Source: Macrotis lagotis (taxonomy: Eukaryota > Chordata > Mammalia > Peramelemorphia > Peramelidae). Taken from it: a stretch of 64,000 nucleotides of DNA. Below are positions 23,601 to 34,629 of this stretch, piece by piece. The stretch covers positions 125,984,319 through 126,048,318 of the forward strand of contig NC_133664.1 of NCBI RefSeq assembly GCF_037893015.1. The letters are read 5' to 3'. How positions within the stretch are numbered: the first letter of the stretch is position 1; each line of letters opens with the position of its first letter. The translations under genes were made by a program, and so were the position numbers. The notes under the pieces were generated by a model that was given only the letters and a program-made list of their open reading frames with translations, did not search any database and had not been told where the DNA came from.

Positions 23601-23915
23601 AATTGGAAATTGAGGGGATGTCCATCAATTGGGGAATAACTGAACAAGTTAAGGGATATGAATGTTATGAAATACTATTGTTCTATAAGAAACCATGAAT
23701 GGTTGGACTCTATGGAAGTATAGAATAAGTTATAGGATAAGATGCTGAGCAAAAGGAGAAGAACCAACAGAACATTGTACATATTAACAACAACATTGTG
23801 AGCTGATCAACCTTGATGGAAGCAACTCCTCTCAGCAGTTCAGAGAGAAGACCTACACTAGGTGACTGGCTATGGAAAATGCTATCCCCAACTAGAGGAA
23901 GATAAATTTAAAAAA
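20694..23915 (+). pseudogene. L1 ORF2 remnant, catalytic RT core deleted
   Basis: The endonuclease start is at 20694 (MEGNTELVISTVNVNGVISP) and its end near 21390 (AYFIDHDVIKI, equivalent to the SDH region). The finger part of the RT is at about 22050-22290 ([35 protein letters not shown]). At about 22365 the sequence jumps past the catalytic FADD motif to the thumb region (LLIQIKSDLNNW), then to the C-terminal domain at 23278-23514 (MIREMQIKTAMRYHLTPIRL, then RGCGRIGMLMHCWWSCE). Numerous stops are present. It is non-functional. Confidence 0.9.
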
Positions 23916-23931
23916 TACCCTACAGATTCTT
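23916..23931 (+). repeat. TSD of the DNAJB6 retrocopy (left)
   Basis: 'taccctacagattctt' is repeated perfectly at 25459-25474. The last two bases overlap the start of the poly-T tract, so the exact edge is uncertain by a base or two. Confidence 0.95.
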
Positions 23932-25458
23932 TTTTTTTTTCATGAAAGAATGCACCACAAACATTAGCATTTATTCATTTTCTTTTTTTTTAGCAAATGA
24001 CAAAGGCCCAGTACCATATTTATGGGTTTTTTTTTGCCTAGGCTTAACATTACATATTTAAACAATTATCAAAACTTACTAAGTTTTTCAGCATTCATGC
24101 ACAACTAGAAAACATCCTTAATTTATTTCAAACCAGAAATGCATTACCATTAATGTATTAATACCTTTTACTACTAAATACTTTTAAAAAATTGAATTAA
24201 ATAAAAGATTCATCCTGGAAATGTTAACTTCACAGCAGACTTAAACTACTACTTGGCTCACATTTCAAACAAAATGGAAAAGCAAGATTCATGCTGGTGT
24301 TAGTGTACATTTTGTCCTAGCACTACTGAAGGATCACTGTTCACCTTGGATTAATTTTAATAAAAAGCAAAGTGCATACAGAAATTTACAACAATTTTTA
24401 AAGACAAAAAAACGGTCCTATTAATGTGGTCCCAGCAATAAACTCAAAAGTCTATGACAAATAGGTGCTTTGATGAGCCATTTATAAATACTTTAGATTA
24501 AGTGCAATTATACTGAAAGAGTTCTTTTGAAATCTTCAAAAGAATGTTCTAATCCTCAAATTGTTCTTGTAATAGCTTAATATTTCTGTTAAATGCATGC
24601 ATTGAATTACTTGTTATCCAAGCGTAGCAGTTGCTCCTTACCATTTATTGTTAAGGACTTTAACTGGCCATCTTCTTCAACTTCTACTCTTTCTTGACCA
24701 TTCTCAATGGTTTTCTTTGTAGTGATTTTTCTGCCATTTACTATTTTAGTTGTAGTTGATATGGATTTGAAGTTACCCATCCCACTACCACCAAATGATG
24801 TAGAAGAGAATGAAACAAATGAAGTAAATCCTGTATCAAATGATGAAAGTCTACTTCCAAAACCTGGAAATCCACCAAAGGCAGAGGAAAAAGGGTCCTG
24901 CACCTCTGCTTCTGTTTCCACGAGTCCCTCTGTGACTTCCAAAAAAGTCCTCAAATGGGTCTTCAAGGAAGTCAAATGAAAATGGGTCCCTTCCACCAAA
25001 AAATTCCCTGAAGACATCATCTGGGTTCTGGAATGTGAATCTATATTCAAATGTATTATCAAAATGACTTCCACCTCCTCCACCTCCAACATTTAATCCT
25101 CCTTTTCCATATTTGTCATAGATGTCCTGTTTTTTGGCATCTGATAAGACCTCATATGTCTCAGCTACTTGTTTGAATCTCCTTTCTGCTTCTTTATTTT
25201 CAGGATTTTTATCAGGGTGCCACTTAAATGCCAATTTACAATACCTTTTTATTAACATCCTCAGGTGAAGCATGTCTTTGTACACCTAGAACTTCATAGT
25301 AATCCACCATGTTTTAATAGTTTGCTGGAACAAGTTCTGAAGGGGTGGGCGGCTGGCAGCAAAGAGGAGGTGAGGCTGGGCGGCGAGGCCCACAGTCTCC
25401 CCTGCTTCCGGCAATGCTTGTGGTGCTGGTGGCAGCAGCTCTGGTGGTGCTGGTGGTC
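23932..25458 (-). pseudogene. DNAJB6: Processed pseudogene of DNAJB6 (HSP40 co-chaperone)
   Basis: DNAJB6 is a class-B J-domain co-chaperone of HSP70 that suppresses aggregation of polyglutamine proteins. On the minus strand the coding region would run from ATG at 25308-25310 ([18 protein letters not shown]) to TAA at 24607-24609. The J domain keeps its HPD motif (25211-25219). The Gly/Phe-rich region ([22 protein letters not shown]) and the Ser-rich region ([18 protein letters not shown]) follow. The end [15 protein letters not shown] is that of the short isoform. Frameshifts lie near 25240-25256 and 24887-24895, and about nine codons seem missing near 24815. There are no introns. A 148-base GC-rich 5' UTR and a 665-base 3' UTR are retained, with AATAAA at 23970-23975 (complement) and a poly(A) tract at 23932-23940. 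It is a retrocopy by L1 machinery and non-coding as it stands. Confidence 0.96.
23970..23975 (-). terminator. Polyadenylation signal of the retrocopied mRNA
   Basis: 'tttatt' on the plus strand reads AATAAA on the minus strand, about 30 bases before the poly(A) tract at 23940. This spacing is what a mature mRNA 3' end shows. Confidence 0.85.
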
Positions 25459-25474
25459 TACCCTACAGATTCTT
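25459..25474 (+). repeat. TSD of the DNAJB6 retrocopy (right)
   Basis: Perfect copy of 23916-23931. It ends in 'ttctt' followed by 'aatg', so on the minus strand the nick site reads TT/AAGA, close to the L1 endonuclease preference TT/AAAA. Confidence 0.95.
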
Positions 25475-25802
25475 AATGAACTCTACATTCATTTTTTAAA
25501 ATGCCCCCCATGTATTTATTTCCTTTCTCTTTGTTAACTTTCTTTTCCCTTATTACTAATTCCTCATACCGAAAATGACTAATATTCAAACATGCTAAAC
25601 ACAAATGTTTATATATAATATTCACATGACTGTTCATCACCAAGGAAAGAGGGATGGCAATGGAGGATGAAAGGAAATTATGTTACTTTAAAAATATGCA
25701 TATGCATATGGATGAATGTTGAAAAACTTTCATAACATGTCATTGGGAAAACAAAATAAAATATATTTTGAAATAACATTTTTGAAAATAAAATGATTTC
25801 TT

Positions 25803-26315
25803 TGTCTGAGACACTAGTTGTAAAAATTGTTTACCAGCTTACTATATACCTTTTAATCATAGTTGTTTTGTGTAAAACCTTTTTAATTTAATATATTCAA
25901 AATTATCTAGTTTGTTTTTTATAATGTTCTCTTCTTTGGTCATATACTGGTTCCTTTCCATAGATCTAATGAGTAAACTATCTCTTTTTCCCCTACTTAG
26001 TTTATGATATCACCTTTTATGTCTACATCCTGCAACAATTTTGATTTTACCCTGATATAGCATGGGGGATGTTAGTCTATGCCTAGTTTCTGCCATTCTA
26101 TCCTCCAGTTTTACTATGCACTTTTTATTGAAGAGTATGTTATTATCTCAGAAGCTGGAATCTTTGGGTTTATCAAACAGTAGATTACTATAGTCATTTG
26201 CTGCACCTAATCTATTCCACTGATCCATCATTCTATTTCTTAGCCAATACCAAATAGTTTTTGATGACTGATACTTTACAATAAAACTTTAGATTTGGTA
26301 TGGGTAGTCCACATG
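25803..26315 (-). mobile_element. L1, antisense (right half of the split copy)
   Basis: The sequence resumes the minus-strand L1 that stops at 17589: 'tttgtctgagacactagttg' here follows 'agaaattagtcctt' there, the same order as 6750-6790 in the intact L1. It continues through ORF2 ('tttcttagccaataccaaat') and ends near 26315, where this copy is 5'-truncated. Confidence 0.85.
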
Positions 26316-26319
26316 GCAT

Positions 26320-27090
26320 ACTTTGATGGGACTTTTCCAGTCCCATATTTGCTATTAGCTAGATGAAGGAACTTGACTAAGTTACTTAAACATTTTCCCT
26401 CAAATATCTTATGTATACAAGCATGATTGTGACATAGTGGATTGAGACTGCTGACCTCAGAACTTTGAAGACTCATCCTCATGTCAGATGCATTCTGTGT
26501 ATGAGATTTTAGACTTCACTCCTTAATACTCAAAGGCTAGATGATTCTCTCAGAATATTAGGTGCATTGCAAATGTCAACCTGGAGTTTGTCTCTCTGAT
26601 AGATCCCTAACAATGAAATCATAGATCATTTCTCTAGACCTACAATTAAGACATTAGACTAAATAATCTGAGCCAACTCTAATGTTTTGGATTGAATTAA
26701 CTGCTTTTCCCCCAGAGATGTGCCTAGTTATTTTATTGAAGCCATGTTTTAAATTCTAATTTGATTTAAACTGATTATTCTGATGATCTGCAGAGTAGTA
26801 AAAGACTGAAAGTTATTCAATCTATAACTGGCTCAAATAGATAAGAAATTCATTCATATTTGAATTCTATAAGACTAATTATTGTTTTAATTCATATTTT
26901 TTATTCATAAGCAATAATATGTTTGATACTAAATTGTTATTCATAATAACTAAAGTATTGAAGCTTTGTATTTCAATCCTTTTGTCACATTTGGTGCATT
27001 ATTTTACCTACCAAATATATCTTTCACAACTTGATTTAGTCATATAGATTCAAATTCAAAATTGAGAAAGCAATAAAAAAATGATGTTAG
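26320..27090. other. No confident feature
   Basis: 'gaaggaacttgactaagtta' near 26363 hints at a very old MIR-type SINE, and 26530-26690 has further weak MIR-like words. No gene is seen. Confidence 0.4.
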
Positions 27091-27094
27091 GATG

Positions 27095-27560
27095 AATTGA
27101 TAGAATCAATGTCTAAAACAAGGGAGATGACTGTGCAGTTCTACTCTGCCATAGTTAGATCATATCTGGTGTGCTGGACTTGGTTCTGTTTGTCACAGAG
27201 GCATTGATCAACTAATGAGTTTTGAAAGGGGGGGTGACCTCAAAAATGAGGGGATCTTAATCAGGCCATAGGGGGATCAGTAAAGGAAAATGAGGATGTT
27301 TAGTTTAGAATAGATAAGATTAATGGAATGGGGGAAAGAGAGGATGTGAATGCTGTTGCTAAATAATGGAGAACATGTCAAATAGACAGGAGATTAATCT
27401 TATTCTACTTGATTCCAAAGGACAGAAGTAGGAACAAGAGGGTGAGAACTGCAGAAAATATTTCACCTCTATATAAGGAAGAACTGAATTACAATTAGAA
27501 TGGTCTAAAAATGGATTGGGCAGGTGTCTTGAGAGTTGTATGTTCCCTTTTGCATATGTT
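27095..27560 (+). mobile_element. CR1/L3 LINE 3' fragment, sense
   Basis: Phrases in order: 'tgcagttctactctgccata', 'tatctggtgtgctggacttg', 'gaggatgtttagtttagaat', 'ggacagaagtaggaacaaga', 'aggaagaactgaattacaat', 'gaatggtctaaaaatggatt'. This is the conserved 3' part of CR1-family LINEs (L3 in mammals). The copy is old. Confidence 0.8.
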
Positions 27561-27564
27561 TTTT

Positions 27565-29385
27565 TAAAAAAAGGTTAGGTAATTATTTGTCAAGTACATT
27601 TTAAAGGAACTTCATGCATTTCATTAGAGCTGTCTCTATAGTCCCTTCTAAGAATAAGGTTTTAGAACTCTGATTATATATATATTTTACCTTATTAGAT
27701 ATTCCTTTAAAATAATTTAGTCCAATTAGCATTAGTTATTCCATTTTTATAAGGGAAATTTCTAGATCTAGTGGAATTAGAAAATAATTTCTCAAAGGAA
27801 AAATTAAAACAGTCATATATCTTGATAATTTGGTTCAGCTTACATTCAGGTAACTTCCAATACAATGACAGAGACTATTTTAAAACACATATTCACAAAG
27901 GCAATTTTAAAGTAATCTAAAAATTAAAATCACATCTTAAAATCATCTATCTCATTTTACTTTGTATAAGCAGAAGTAAAATTTCTGAATATTCCTTAAA
28001 GTTCTTCCATTTCTTTAGCTATTTTGACTCAAACTTCCAAATCAAATAGAAGAGGAAAATACCAGAATTCTTCAGGCACCCAAAGATATTTATTTGAGAT
28101 ATCTAAATAATCAAATAACAAGAAGGAAAAAAAAGACAGGCATATAGAGACAGAAAGAAAAGAGAGAGAGAGATAGAGACAGAGAAAAACAAAGAAGAGA
28201 AGGGGTAGAGTGAAAAATTGTTTCTTGCATTGATCTAAGAACTATCTAACCTCTGTGTGATATATACCATTTTTTGGTGGAGGGGAGGGGAGAAGGAGGA
28301 GAGACATGTGAGTTCTTCTTTATAAAGATGGCCTATTGTGGAAACTCAATCCACCAAAACAAATCAGCAACTTGTCTGTAATTTATATTTGAGAGCTGGC
28401 TTGATAACTGAGAGGTGAAAAAACCCTCAAATGTCTGGTATGTGTCAGAATCAGGTTGTGAACTTATGTATTTCTGACTCCAAGACTAGCCTTCTATGTA
28501 TTCTGCCAGGCTGCTCCTCATGGTGCATGCTAAATTTTTTATTATTCCCTTAGAAATCCTAGTCACCAAAAATTGAATGGGGAAGTGATTTCTTTTATTC
28601 TTTGTACCTGCTTTTAGTTTCTTTCATAGAGTGGACAATAAATGTTTGCTAAATTGGTCAGAATTTTAAAGGTAATGTCTTCATTAATTAAAAACAATTG
28701 CATATTTTGTTCCCTACCCTCATTTAAGAGATATACATCAGCCTGTGTGGAAGATTTTCACGCAAATTTTCTCCAATTTTAGGGGCTAAGGATATGTCCT
28801 ATGATAAAAAAATATATAAATCAGAAAAGAGAGCAATATTTCAGACAGTAGGAAATTTTGTAAGGAATATCTCTGAGTTGAAACATACTATTTCTTCCCA
28901 TGTATTCTTTGATCAAAGATATTACATCTTATTGCTTAATATTCAATCACTGCTTACCTCTGAGAAGGTGCAAGAAAGGTATTTGCAGTTTCATCTGATT
29001 TCTGATCTTGATGCAGTAACCAGACAGGTGAGAAGTGGTGGTCAACATATAGAATTAATTGTTAACTCTTCAACTAGAGTTTGGTAATGTATTTTATATT
29101 GTCAATCCATTAAAACTATGCAAAAGACACAGACATGATAAAGAAAAAATTCGACTGAATTTTCTTCTCTTGCCCCAAGACATTAACAAAGAGAATACCT
29201 TGACAGAAAAGGAAAGGAATAAGAAAAGCATGCGTTTGAGTGATTCTCAGTGGTGGTGGATGACCAGATGAGGATACCTCAAATGTTGATGTTAGTAACA
29301 TTGGCAACATTCCCTTCTCTCAATAGTTCTAAATAAATAAGATAATTGTAAAGGAAACAAAAACTGAAGATGAGGAAAAAAAGCA
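27565..29385. other. No recognised feature; short GA-rich run
   Basis: About 1.8 kb with no supported gene or repeat. A purine-rich patch lies at 28125-28210. Open frames at 28794-29087 and 29059-29271 show no domain. Confidence 0.5.
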
Positions 29386-29389
29386 TGCC

Positions 29390-29575
29390 AGACTAGAAAG
29401 ATTGGGAAGCATGAATTTTAATACCAAAGATGTTGCTAGCTAGCCTTGTGATCTTGGAAAGATAATTCAACCTCTTAGTGCTTCAGTGTTTTCACTGATA
29501 AATTGAGGGACCTTGAATTAGAGACCTTGAAGGTCTTTTCAAGCTTTCAAATTCTCTAGGTCATTGTTTCACTAA
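29390..29575 (+). mobile_element. MIR-type SINE remnant
   Basis: 'ctagccttgtgatcttggaa', 'caacctcttagtgcttcagt' and 'gaccttgaaggtcttttcaa' follow MIR order in sense. Confidence 0.75.
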
Positions 29576-29649
29576 TTATTTGATCTTGAACAAGTTCCTT
29601 ACCCTATCTAGTCTTCCTTATCTTCATGTGAGCAAACAGGTGGTTGTAC

Positions 29650-29915
29650 TTCAGTTGTTTGTTTATTTCAGGCGTGTCCAACTTCCTGTGAAACCATTAA
29701 AAAATTTTTTTTTTTGATAAAGATACTATAGCAGTTGGCCATTTTCTTTTCCAGTTCATTTTAGAGATGAAGAACTAAGGCAAAATGTATTAAGTAGTAA
29801 CTTGTCCAGGTCACACAGCTAGAAAGCATGTGAGGCTAAATTTGAACTCATGAAGATGTACTTTGTCTGATCTCAAGGGCAGTGCTCTCTTCACTACACC
29901 ACCTAACTACCCCTG
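29650..29915 (-). mobile_element. CORE-SINE (THER/MAR type), antisense
   Basis: Antisense order: 'ttggccattttcttttccag', 'gagatgaagaactaaggcaa', 'ccaggtcacacagctagaaa', 'atttgaactcatgaagatg', 'cactacaccacctaactacc'. Full order from LINE-like tail (left) to tRNA-like head (right). Diverged. Confidence 0.85.
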
Positions 29916-29919
29916 AGGT

Positions 29920-32010
29920 AGTTGATGTAGATGACTCCTAAAGTCCTTTTCAGGTTCTAAATATTTAAGAATAATCATTTCACCTGAGACCCTCTAATAT
30001 ATCCTCTGTAAAAAGGTTTGCCTTAAGGTGTCTCCAAAACCTTTTTCAGTTTTCAATTTTTTTTAGTTAATAAGTGTTTCCACAATAGAGCAAATATATA
30101 AAGTTACATTATCTAGAGTACAAGCAAATCTTATTATCTTATAAGATTTTATTTTATATAATTAACCTTCTAAGGTTACATGATAAATAAATATTTCTTC
30201 CTTATTTTTATGATACAAAACTAAGGCCTATAGAATCCTTCCTTGTTTGATTGCTTCCTGAATTAATCATTATTTGTATGTCTTTCCCTCTCATCTTCCT
30301 CCCTTTCTTCCTTCTTCCTTATTAACTATAAAGGTATTTAGTATGATTCAGAGAAAGGTTTAGAGTACTGCTAGGGAGAATGTATATGAATGTGATGTAT
30401 ATGTGTAATTATATATGGGGGAAGTGCATATCAGCAGTGGAAATCATGAAAATTTGTTTCATTCTAAATCTTTTTAATTCAACAGACCCTTATCAACCTC
30501 CCTTTGGATATTTTGGTTTGCTTGAGCTAAGAAAATGAGTGGACTAAAAAAAATATTTTAAACTCAGGGAGAATTTCTATGATGAATTAGTCATTACAGA
30601 TAGTATTAGAAAACAGATTTCACCACTTTTCCCATTCCAGTATTGTCTCCTTGATCTAGATGAATAATGATTTCCCTTTAGAAAAGGAAAAGATCTCTCC
30701 CAACAAAACTATAGTCTTTTGCCATTCTCATCCATGACCCCATATATTTTCCTTTAAGGTGTAAACAGTAAGAATGAAATATAAATAAAAGATAGGGTAT
30801 TCTGATACATTTATCCTTTGGGAAATTTGAAGAATTTTTTTTGAATTTCTGTATAAAATATACAATATTAATCAGAGTGATATTGCAAGGATATCATGAA
30901 CTTCATAACTCTAAAACTAGTTATATAAGCAATCATAACTCCTCTTTCTTTCCTCTCTGAATAGTCTTTCAAGAAAAATATGTAATGTTACTAATTATTA
31001 GCACTCCATCTTCTCCCATGTGGCATGATCTCATAAATGTAGTATTGTGGCAGGTTCCAATCAAATGGATTTTCAAAAATTTTGTGACTGAGTCAGCATT
31101 CATTCTGCCCTTACTTAGTTCTTTATCTGAAACAACATTTTTATTCTATTGACAATCATGATAGAGACCATATAATACTAAAAATTGCTTTATTTCAAAT
31201 ATTTTAGATTGTCAACTAAAACTGTAATCAAATCTTAAACATTTTTGTAAAATATTAAAATATTTCAGCAACAAGCTATCCTTTATAATTTGGGTCATTT
31301 CTCAAATCTGTTTTAGGGGAAAATACTGTTTGTGTTTAGAATGTTCTAACCAAAAGTAATCTAACAAAAATTTTCTCACAACTGAAGTAGGAAAATGAAG
31401 ACCTTTTAAAAAATGATTCCTCTAGACTTCTTTAATCCTAAATTCACTTGAGAGGAATGTATGGAGAGGAAGCAGGAATCTGTACATTAACAACCTTCTC
31501 ACCAAGGTCTCAGGCACACACATAAAGCAATTTATTTGGATCAAATGCATGAGAGCTCAGTTCCTAGTTGATTTGTGTCTAGTTGTGGGGCATGGGGAAA
31601 GAACAAATGGGAAAATTAGTTACACTATCTCTTTTTGGGGATGGAAGTAGGTAAAAATCTTTAGTTGAAGTTTGTTTTGTTTCTGTTTTTTTTTCTATTT
31701 CTATACTCCTCCTTTCAGCATATCCCTGCCCTCCTATAGCTCTGATTGATTCTCCCCTTCAGCTGAAAAATCACAATACCTTATATACATAATTATATAA
31801 TTTTGAGAGTAGGAAATGTCCCATCCTAGTTCAGCAAATGCCTGAACAAACATCCATTCTACAATGTCATAGAGAAATGAGGATCAAGTCTCTGTTTGGA
31901 GGTCTCTAGGGCAGAGAAGGCTACCATTTTCTACGATCACCCTGTTTCACAATGGATCTTGTTATCATTTGTAAATGTTGGTTTGTTTTCTCAGAACAAG
32001 CCTACATTTA
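29920..32010. other. No recognised feature
   Basis: About 2.1 kb of AT-rich sequence without a supported gene, repeat or RNA. This is the longest unassigned stretch in the window. Confidence 0.5.
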
Positions 32011-32015
32011 GCTTA

Positions 32016-32051
32016 ATATATATATATGTGTATATATATATACACATATAT

Positions 32052-32098
<47 letters not shown>

Positions 32099-32099
32099 C
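32016..32099. repeat. (TA)n/(CA)n compound microsatellite
   Basis: TA/TG/CA dinucleotide runs, ending in a CA run with one 'cg' interruption. Confidence 0.97.
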
Positions 32100-32139
32100 T
32101 GAGGACACTCTACTATAGCCAAGCAAGACACATATTCCT

Positions 32140-32770
32140 TCAAAAACTTGAAGATGGCTATTTGATCCTCTTAAATTTTCTGTTTCAATCTGTATTCTCA
32201 TTTCTTTTCATTGAACCTCACAATAAATTGTTTTCAGTATGCTCATATTGATTATCTTCAGTTGAATGTGTTCCAAAGTACCAATGTCCTTCCTTATCTG
32301 TACTACTCAGAACTGAACACAAATTCTAGCTACAGTCTGAAAAGGGCAAAATGCAGTGAGCCTATCTCCTCCTTTGTACTTACACTTCTCAATTAGATTT
32401 TGTGGCTGTCATGCCATACATACTATTGATTAGTTTTGATCTTGTAATATATCAAAGCACCTATTTTCTTCCCTCATAAATTTTAGTTCATTATACCTCT
32501 CCCATTTTACAATACTGATACTGATTATTTTAGCCCATGTAGAGACTTCTATTTTTTCTTACTAAATTTCATCTTATTAGATTCAACTCATTGTGTTATT
32601 CTGTTTGGAAAATGGGTATGACATTGAGTACTTAGGCTATTTCTTCCTGCTCAATACTATTTGTAAAGTCAACAAGTAAGTTTGGATTCACTTATTAATG
32701 ACCATTTTTTGGTCCCAGTTGTCTAATCTAGTTATCTGCTAGTCTATATCCCTCTATTTTAGCTACAAAG
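32140..32770 (-). mobile_element. CR1/L3 LINE 3' fragment, antisense
   Basis: Antisense CR1/L3 wording in order: 'gttccaaagtaccaatgtcc', 'actcagaactgaacacaaat', 'agtctgaaaagggcaaaatg', 'aaatttcatcttattagatt'. It is the mirror image of the copy at 27095. A second independent copy supports the family call. Confidence 0.75.
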
Positions 32771-32833
32771 ATATTGGAAAGTATTTTTATTACAAATTAC
32801 AGAATATTAGAAAGTTTGTAAAGACTTTTGGAG

Positions 32834-32882
32834 TATATATATATATATATGTATATATATGTGTATATATATATATATATAT
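32834..32882. repeat. (TA)n microsatellite
   Basis: TA run with GT interruptions. Confidence 0.95.
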
Positions 32883-32889
32883 TTGGATC

Positions 32890-33240
32890 CATGTAAATAT
32901 GCATATATAGGTATGCATCCATGTACATACATTTGTATGTAAAATTGGGAAGATATTTTACCTTCTGCAGTCCTGCAACAACTTTTCTGTTCTCCAATAT
33001 CTATCTAAGATCATTAACAATAATATTGTTGTTTATTTTTTAGTCGATTGTTTTTACTATTCAGGATACAGTCTCTTCAGACCTAGTCACCTGAATTCAT
33101 TGAAGAGAGTGAAGTGCTCCCTGCCATCTCACTTATTTTCAGTTTCAATTCCTTACTAATATTTTCTCTTCTTTTCCTCTTAGTTTAAAAATTATTAGCA
33201 TTTCCATCTGAAAAGAGAAACATAATGTGTTGATCTGTCC
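32890..33240. other. No recognised feature
   Basis: No assignable element. It may be diverged upstream CR1 sequence. Confidence 0.4.
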
Positions 33241-33244
33241 ATCT

Positions 33245-34620
33245 TCTTTACAGTAATGAATCCAATTAATCAACAAGTATTTTTTAAGAGCCTACTACAT
33301 ACCAGGCATGATGTTTGGTATTGAAAATTAAAAACAAGAATGAGAGAAATTCTACTTTCAAGGATCTAATGTTCAAATGGAGGAAAATAAAATAATATAT
33401 AGAATAAATATAATAAAATAAATATAAACAATAACAAATTAATTAAAAATAAGGTGTCTTAGGAGGAAAGCACTTAACTAACCCAGGAATAAGGAATGAT
33501 ATAGAAGGTGATATTTGAGATATGTTTTAAAGGAAAAGAAGTATTGGATGAATAAGAGATACATAAGGAGCACTTTCCAGGCATGGGGATGATTGACAGT
33601 GTAAAGGCATTAAGGCAAGAGATAGAATGACATTTCTGAGGAATTGAGGTCAGTTTCGTTATATTGCAGATTATGAGAAGGGTTTGATATACAACAATAT
33701 TGGAAAGATAAATTGTACCCATTTTGTAAAAGCTTTAAAACCTAAACAGAATAATTTCTTTGTGAGGGGTGAATCAAAAAGGATACATTGGAGTAGTACA
33801 GAAGCAAAAAGGGTGAGATTGTACTTCAGGAAAACTACTTTGACAACAATATAGAAGACAGATTGGCATGGGAAGAGGCTTAAGGTAGGGAGACCAATTA
33901 GAAAGAGATTGCAATAACTTGGGGGGAATGAAGTGGTCATAAATCTAGATATATAAATACACATTCATCTCTATACCCAATGAGTAAACATATATCATAT
34001 ATTTATGTGTGTTTGTGTGCATATGTATTATGTGCCATGTAATTAATTCACCACATAATATAATTTATATAATATACAACACATTAGATTGAAATGCTAA
34101 GTAGGTAATTGGTAATATAAAATCGGACTTCAGGGGAGAGATGACAGATAGATCCATAGATGTTTGAGTCAATGTCATAAAGATATTCATTAAACTCATG
34201 TTAGTGGATGGACTCACTCAGGGGATATGAGGAGAAAAGTAAGGAATCTTAAGACAGAGCTTTGGAAGAACACCTTTGTTTTTTTTATTATTTATTTAAC
34301 AAGGCAATAGAGTTAAGTGACTTGCCCAAAGTCACACAGGTAGGTAATTATTAAATGTCTGAACCTAAATTTGAACTCAGGTCCTCCTGACTCCAGGGCC
34401 GGTGCTCTATCCACTGTGCCACCTAGCTGCCCCAGAATACCTTCTTTTAAAAGCATGATAAAGATGTAGACTAGCAAAGAAGATTGAGAAGCAGTTAGAT
34501 AGGAAGGAGGAGAATCAAGAGGTAGTAGAGTCATGAAAACTTGGAAGGATATGAATGATACCGAAGAGGAGATAGTCAACAATGATAAAATTGAAAATAA
34601 TGTAGACACAAAAAGACTAT
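33245..34620 (-). mobile_element. L2 LINE, long antisense copy split by a SINE
   Basis: In antisense order from L2 3' end to interior: 'gagcctactacataccaggc', 'ctactttcaaggatctaatg', 'actttccaggcatggggatg', 'aaaactactttgacaacaat', 'gcttaaggtagggagaccaa', 'tgtttgagtcaatgtcataa', then after the SINE 'aggaaggaggagaatcaaga' and 'gaggagatagtcaacaatga'. The SINE at 34279-34434 interrupts it. It is the longest L2 copy here, and diverged. Confidence 0.75.
34268..34446 (-). mobile_element. tRNA-type SINE inside L2
   Basis: Minus-strand SINE with poly-T at 34278, then 'acttgcccaaagtcacacag', 'tttgaactcaggtcctcctg' and the head 'gtgccacctagctgcccc' near 34434. Probable TSDs are 'agaacaccttt' on the left and 'agaataccttct' on the right. 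Confidence 0.88.
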
Positions 34621-34629
34621 GTGTTTTGT

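Larger units (their letters stand above)
17590..25790 (+). mobile_element. L1 LINE, full span, with nested insertions
   Basis: A plus-strand L1 begins at 'ctggggcagagaagagatgg' (17590) and has ORF1 remnants (18704-19600), a 1.1-kb inter-ORF region, ORF2 remnants (20694-23915) and a 3' end at 25475-25790. It carries three later insertions: a minus-strand L1 tail (17687-18310), a partial SINE (19131-19215) and the DNAJB6 retrocopy (23932-25458). Without them it is about 6 kb. Many stops and a deletion in the RT make it inactive. It is clearly older than the L1 at 5698-10812. Confidence 0.88.

Noticed and set aside
24707..24979. 90-codon plus-strand frame
   Set aside because: It is the antisense shadow of the DNAJB6 retrocopy.
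24607..25310. DNAJB6 as a functional gene
   Set aside because: Two frameshifts, absence of introns, a poly(A) tract and TSDs identify a processed pseudogene.
28794..29271. Two overlapping plus-strand frames of 97 and 70 codons
   Set aside because: No domain or repeat signature and no exon signals I can support.
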